A DNA stretch of 64,000 nt, taken from the NCBI RefSeq assembly GCF_009830125.1, contig NZ_WUPT01000003.1, positions 1-64,000 on the forward strand, read 5' to 3'. This DNA comes from Kangsaoukella pontilimi (GTDB lineage Bacteria; Pseudomonadota; Alphaproteobacteria; Rhodobacterales; Rhodobacteraceae). Below, piece by piece: positions 61,952 to 64,000 of the stretch. Made by a program: the position numbers and the translations under genes. How positions within the stretch are numbered: the first letter of the stretch is position 1; each line of letters opens with the position of its first letter. The notes below the pieces were generated by a model. That model ran no database searches and was not told where the DNA came from. It saw nothing but the letters and a program-made list of their open reading frames with translations.

Positions 61952-62842
61952 ATGACCCCGACGTCCCTTTTCGCTCGGGAACTCAGAGCCTGGCGGACCA
62001 GAAACGGCAGGTTCGGACGCCTGACTCAAGAGAGCCTTGCCGACCTGCTCGGCGTCAGCGCCGAGGCGGTCAGCAAATACGAGCGCTCGCTTTCCTTCAT
62101 ACGCGGCGATCTCGAACCCCGTCTTGTCGAGCGTCTCGGATGGAGCCGGGACACCGTCCTTGCCTGCCGCGAGGATTGGGAGGGCCGTGCGGCATCGGAA
62201 GGAGCGGGGGGCCGTGCCTACAGGCTTCTCGACGATCAGTCGGTGAGCGAGGTTTTCGGATCGTGGCACGAGGCCGCAGTCGCGTCGCTCAGATTCGCGG
62301 AAGCCGCATTTCCCGACCTCCCCGAAGGTTTCGCGCCCTGTCACCCGACCTGGACGGACTTTTACGAAACCTTCACCGGCAATTGGGACGCGGTTCTTTC
62401 GGGCGACGAGATGGTCGCAAAGTGGAGCCTGCCTTTCTTGCTGCCCGAGGACGAGCAGGCCTTTCGCGAAGGGCGGCTTTTGGAAACCGACATGACCGCC
62501 GACCGCGTGCGCCGCGCGGTCCTGCCGGGCACGTATTTCGGCTATTGCCCCGCGCTTATCGTTGCGCCCGGGCACGAGGCGGCAAGCGCACCGCTTCTCG
62601 CTTCGTTCATCCGCTTTCTCGAGGATCATGCACGCAGGGACATCCTGCTCCACGGGATCGGGACGATTTCGGTCTCGGCAGGCGGGGCGCAGATCTGCCG
62701 CGACCTTGGCATGACGAAGCTCGGTACCCATGTCACTGACGGCAGCTACGGGATTTGGGAACTGCCGGGCAGCGCGATCCCCGCCAGCATCTTCGGCCGC
62801 AAAAGCCCGCTTCTGGCGCGCGCCTATTCCGCGATGACCTGA
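61952..62842 (+). CDS. XRE-family regulator with large C-terminal domain
   Basis: The 296-residue protein has an XRE helix-turn-helix at about 5-66 (LTQESLADLLGVSAEAVSKY). The remaining 200 or so residues do not match the usual XRE sensor domains; the segment ISVSAGGAQICRDLGM (239-254) recalls the end of GNAT folds, so an acetyl-CoA-binding-like effector domain is possible. The ligand is unknown. A direct repeat upstream may be its own site. It precedes ileS by 191 bases. Confidence 0.82.
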   Translation: MTPTSLFARELRAWRTRNGRFGRLTQESLADLLGVSAEAVSKYERSLSFIRGDLEPRLVERLGWSRDTVLACREDWEGRAASEGAGGRAYRLLDDQSVSEVFGSWHEAAVASLRFAEAAFPDLPEGFAPCHPTWTDFYETFTGNWDAVLSGDEMVAKWSLPFLLPEDEQAFREGRLLETDMTADRVRRAVLPGTYFGYCPALIVAPGHEAASAPLLASFIRFLEDHARRDILLHGIGTISVSAGGAQICRDLGMTKLGTHVTDGSYGIWELPGSAIPASIFGRKSPLLARAYSAMT

Positions 62843-62863
62843 GCCGGCGCGCGCAATCGCGCC

Positions 62864-62892
62864 TTGCTCCCCGCCGAGGCCGTCCCTATAAG
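62864..62892 (+). promoter_or_regulatory. promoter upstream of ileS leader
   Basis: TTGCTC (62864-62869) and TATAAG (62887-62892) are separated by 17 bases. Transcription would start near 62899, at or next to the ATG of the leader ORF, so the leader mRNA may be leaderless. Confidence 0.6.
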
Positions 62893-62899
62893 CCGCTCC

Positions 62900-62950
62900 A
62901 TGATGTTTTCCGCCGCGATCATCATTCGAATTACGGGCCCGGCGCTCTGA
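62900..62950 (+). CDS. putative ileS leader peptide
   Basis: A 16-codon frame reads MMFSAAIIIRITGPAL, with four isoleucine codons (ATC ATC ATT and, one codon later, ATT). It lies directly downstream of a promoter and upstream of isoleucyl-tRNA synthetase. Its end overlaps the 5' arm of a hairpin. This is the classic form of an amino-acid attenuator: ribosome stalling at Ile codons when charged tRNA-Ile is scarce would keep the hairpin open. No Shine-Dalgarno is seen, which fits a leaderless start. Function is inference. Confidence 0.5.
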   Translation: MMFSAAIIIRITGPAL

Positions 62951-62970
62951 TCCATGAGCCGCCGGGTTTC
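62938..62970 (+). terminator. attenuator-like hairpin before ileS
   Basis: CCCGGCGCTC (62938-62947) pairs with GAGC-C-GCCGGG (62956-62966, one bulged C), with an eight-base loop that starts at the leader stop codon. TTTC follows. The U-tract is short, so termination may be partial. Confidence 0.45.
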
Positions 62971-63033
62971 AGGCGTTGAGTTTCTCCGCCGCCCCTCCGA
63001 CATCCCCTGAAAAGCATTCCGAGGACACAAGAC

Positions 63034-64000
63034 CATGTGTGCCGATACGCCCGACTACAAAGATACGCTGCACCTGCCCGAGACCGACTTTCCGATGCGC
63101 GCAGGGCTTCCCAACCGCGAACCCGACTGGCTGGCCCGGTGGGAGAAAATCGGCGTCTATAACCGCCTCCGCGAGAAAGAGGGCCGCAAGCCCTTCACGC
63201 TCCATGACGGCCCGCCCTATGCCAACGGTCACCTCCATATCGGCCACGCGCTGAACAAGATCCTCAAGGACTTCGTCGTCCGCTCGCAGCAGATGATGGG
63301 CCGCGATGCGCGCTACATCCCTGGCTGGGACTGCCATGGCCTTCCGATCGAGTGGAAGATCGAGGAGCAGTACCGCAAGAAGGGCAAGGACAAGGACGCG
63401 GTTGACGTGGTCGAGTTCCGCCAGGAATGCCGCCGCTTTGCGGAAGGCTGGATCGACATCCAGCGCGAGGAATTCAAGCGCCTCGGCGTCACCGGCAACT
63501 GGGGCGAACCGTACCTGACGATGGATTTCCACGCCGAGCGCGTGATCGCCGAGGAATTCCAGAAGTTCCTGATGAACGGTACGCTCTATCAGGGCTCGAA
63601 GCCCGTGATGTGGTCGCCCATCGAGCAGACCGCGCTGGCCGAGGCCGAGGTCGAGTATCACGACAAGGAAAGCTTCACGATCTGGGTGAAGTTCGAAGTG
63701 GTCGACGACAAGGGCGACCTTGCCGGCGCCAATGTGGTGATCTGGACGACCACGCCGTGGACCATTCCGTCGAACAAGGCGGTGGTCTATGGCTCGGAGT
63801 TCTCCTACGGCCTCTACGAGGTAACCGGCACGCCGGACGAATGCTGGGCCAGTGTGGGCGACCGCTACATCCTTGCCGACAAGCTGGCGGGCGACGTGTT
63901 CACGCGGGCGCGGCTGGACGACGGCATGTACAAGCGCGTTCGCGACGTGCCAGCCGATGAACTGGCCGGACTGTCCCTCAAGCACCCGCTTGCCGGGGCC
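63034..64000 (+). CDS. ileS: isoleucyl-tRNA synthetase, N-terminal part (partial)
   Basis: This frame enters at ATG 63034 and runs off the right edge after 322 codons. It is a class I synthetase that charges tRNA-Ile. The HIGH motif stands in [12 protein letters not shown] (about 67-78) after [10 protein letters not shown], and the editing domain begins with the [15 protein letters not shown] region (about 232-246). The KMSKS motif lies beyond the window. The leader upstream appears to hold an isoleucine-coded peptide and hairpin. Confidence 0.97.

Noticed and set aside
62969-63985. Minus-strand open frame opposite ileS
   Set aside because: The plus-strand frame encodes clear IleRS motifs; the antisense frame is a composition effect.
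1-64000. CRISPR arrays, prophage, IS elements, rRNA
   Set aside because: No regular repeat-spacer array, transposase, integrase, phage structural gene or rRNA sequence was seen on either strand.

Overview
The window is about 64 kb of GC-rich chromosome from an alphaproteobacterium, most likely a member of the Rhodobacteraceae (Roseobacter/Rhodobacter group). This rests on the gene content: a decaprenyl-type quinone pathway (prenyl synthase, ubiA), the plant/alphaproteobacterial type of glutamate-cysteine ligase, a PHB gene pair, a soeABC-like molybdoenzyme, a 37-residue basic protein beside a LysR gene, and a dispersed CTTCTTCTTGG...AAATACTC element in spacers. Nearly all of the DNA is coding. 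I see no prophage, insertion sequence, CRISPR array or rRNA. One tRNA (Trp) is present. Genus or species cannot be given from the sequence alone.

Layout. 1-4.1 kb: the end of tuf, then msrB and an acetyltransferase, then trnW-secE-nusG-rplK-rplA. The block ends at a strong terminator after rplA, so rplJL-rpoBC do not follow. 4.2-15.6 kb: a matrixin-like zinc protease, a membrane protein, greA, a PAP2-type phosphatase, ETF-ubiquinone oxidoreductase, a TPR protein coupled to ispE, a polyprenyl synthase, a DUF2007/methyltransferase pair, and a LysR regulator. 15.7-23.6 kb: phbB, a patatin-like protein and phbA, then a three-subunit molybdoenzyme resembling sulfite dehydrogenase SoeABC, with a divergent stand-alone RAM-domain protein. 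23.6-30.3 kb: an OmpA/BON protein, ubiA, rsmE and gshA. 30.3-35.6 kb: a leftward gene run, pyrB - two membrane proteins - a dihydroorotase-like gene lacking its catalytic residues - a FosA-like gene - plsY - DUF805 - a small gene. 35.7-42 kb: a uracil-DNA glycosylase, moaB and an RND efflux pair. 42-50.7 kb: algH, a SPOR-tailed DD-carboxypeptidase, clpS, an rsmC-like gene, an SDR pseudoenzyme, speD-speE and hemF. 50.7-64 kb: envelope and metal genes (HupE/UreJ and DUF4198), truA, ycjX-GNAT-ycjF, a CNB/TrxR-like fusion, a VIT1-family transporter, an XRE regulator, and the first part of ileS.

How the genes work together. Recurrent themes are translation, quinone-linked respiration (ETF-QO, SoeABC-like, ubiA, prenyl synthase), lipid and PHB metabolism, the cell envelope, and small-molecule biosynthesis. 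Many neighbours overlap by ATGA or GTGA and are probably translationally coupled.

The most interesting unexplained signals are: a short ORF (MMFSAAIIIRITGPAL) with four isoleucine codons, a good promoter and an overlapping hairpin directly upstream of ileS, which looks like a leader-peptide attenuator; a structured, U-tract-ended candidate RNA upstream of hemF; the dispersed hairpin-associated repeat; a complete FosA active site and a non-catalytic dihydroorotase in the pyrB run; and several enzymes that have lost diagnostic catalytic residues.
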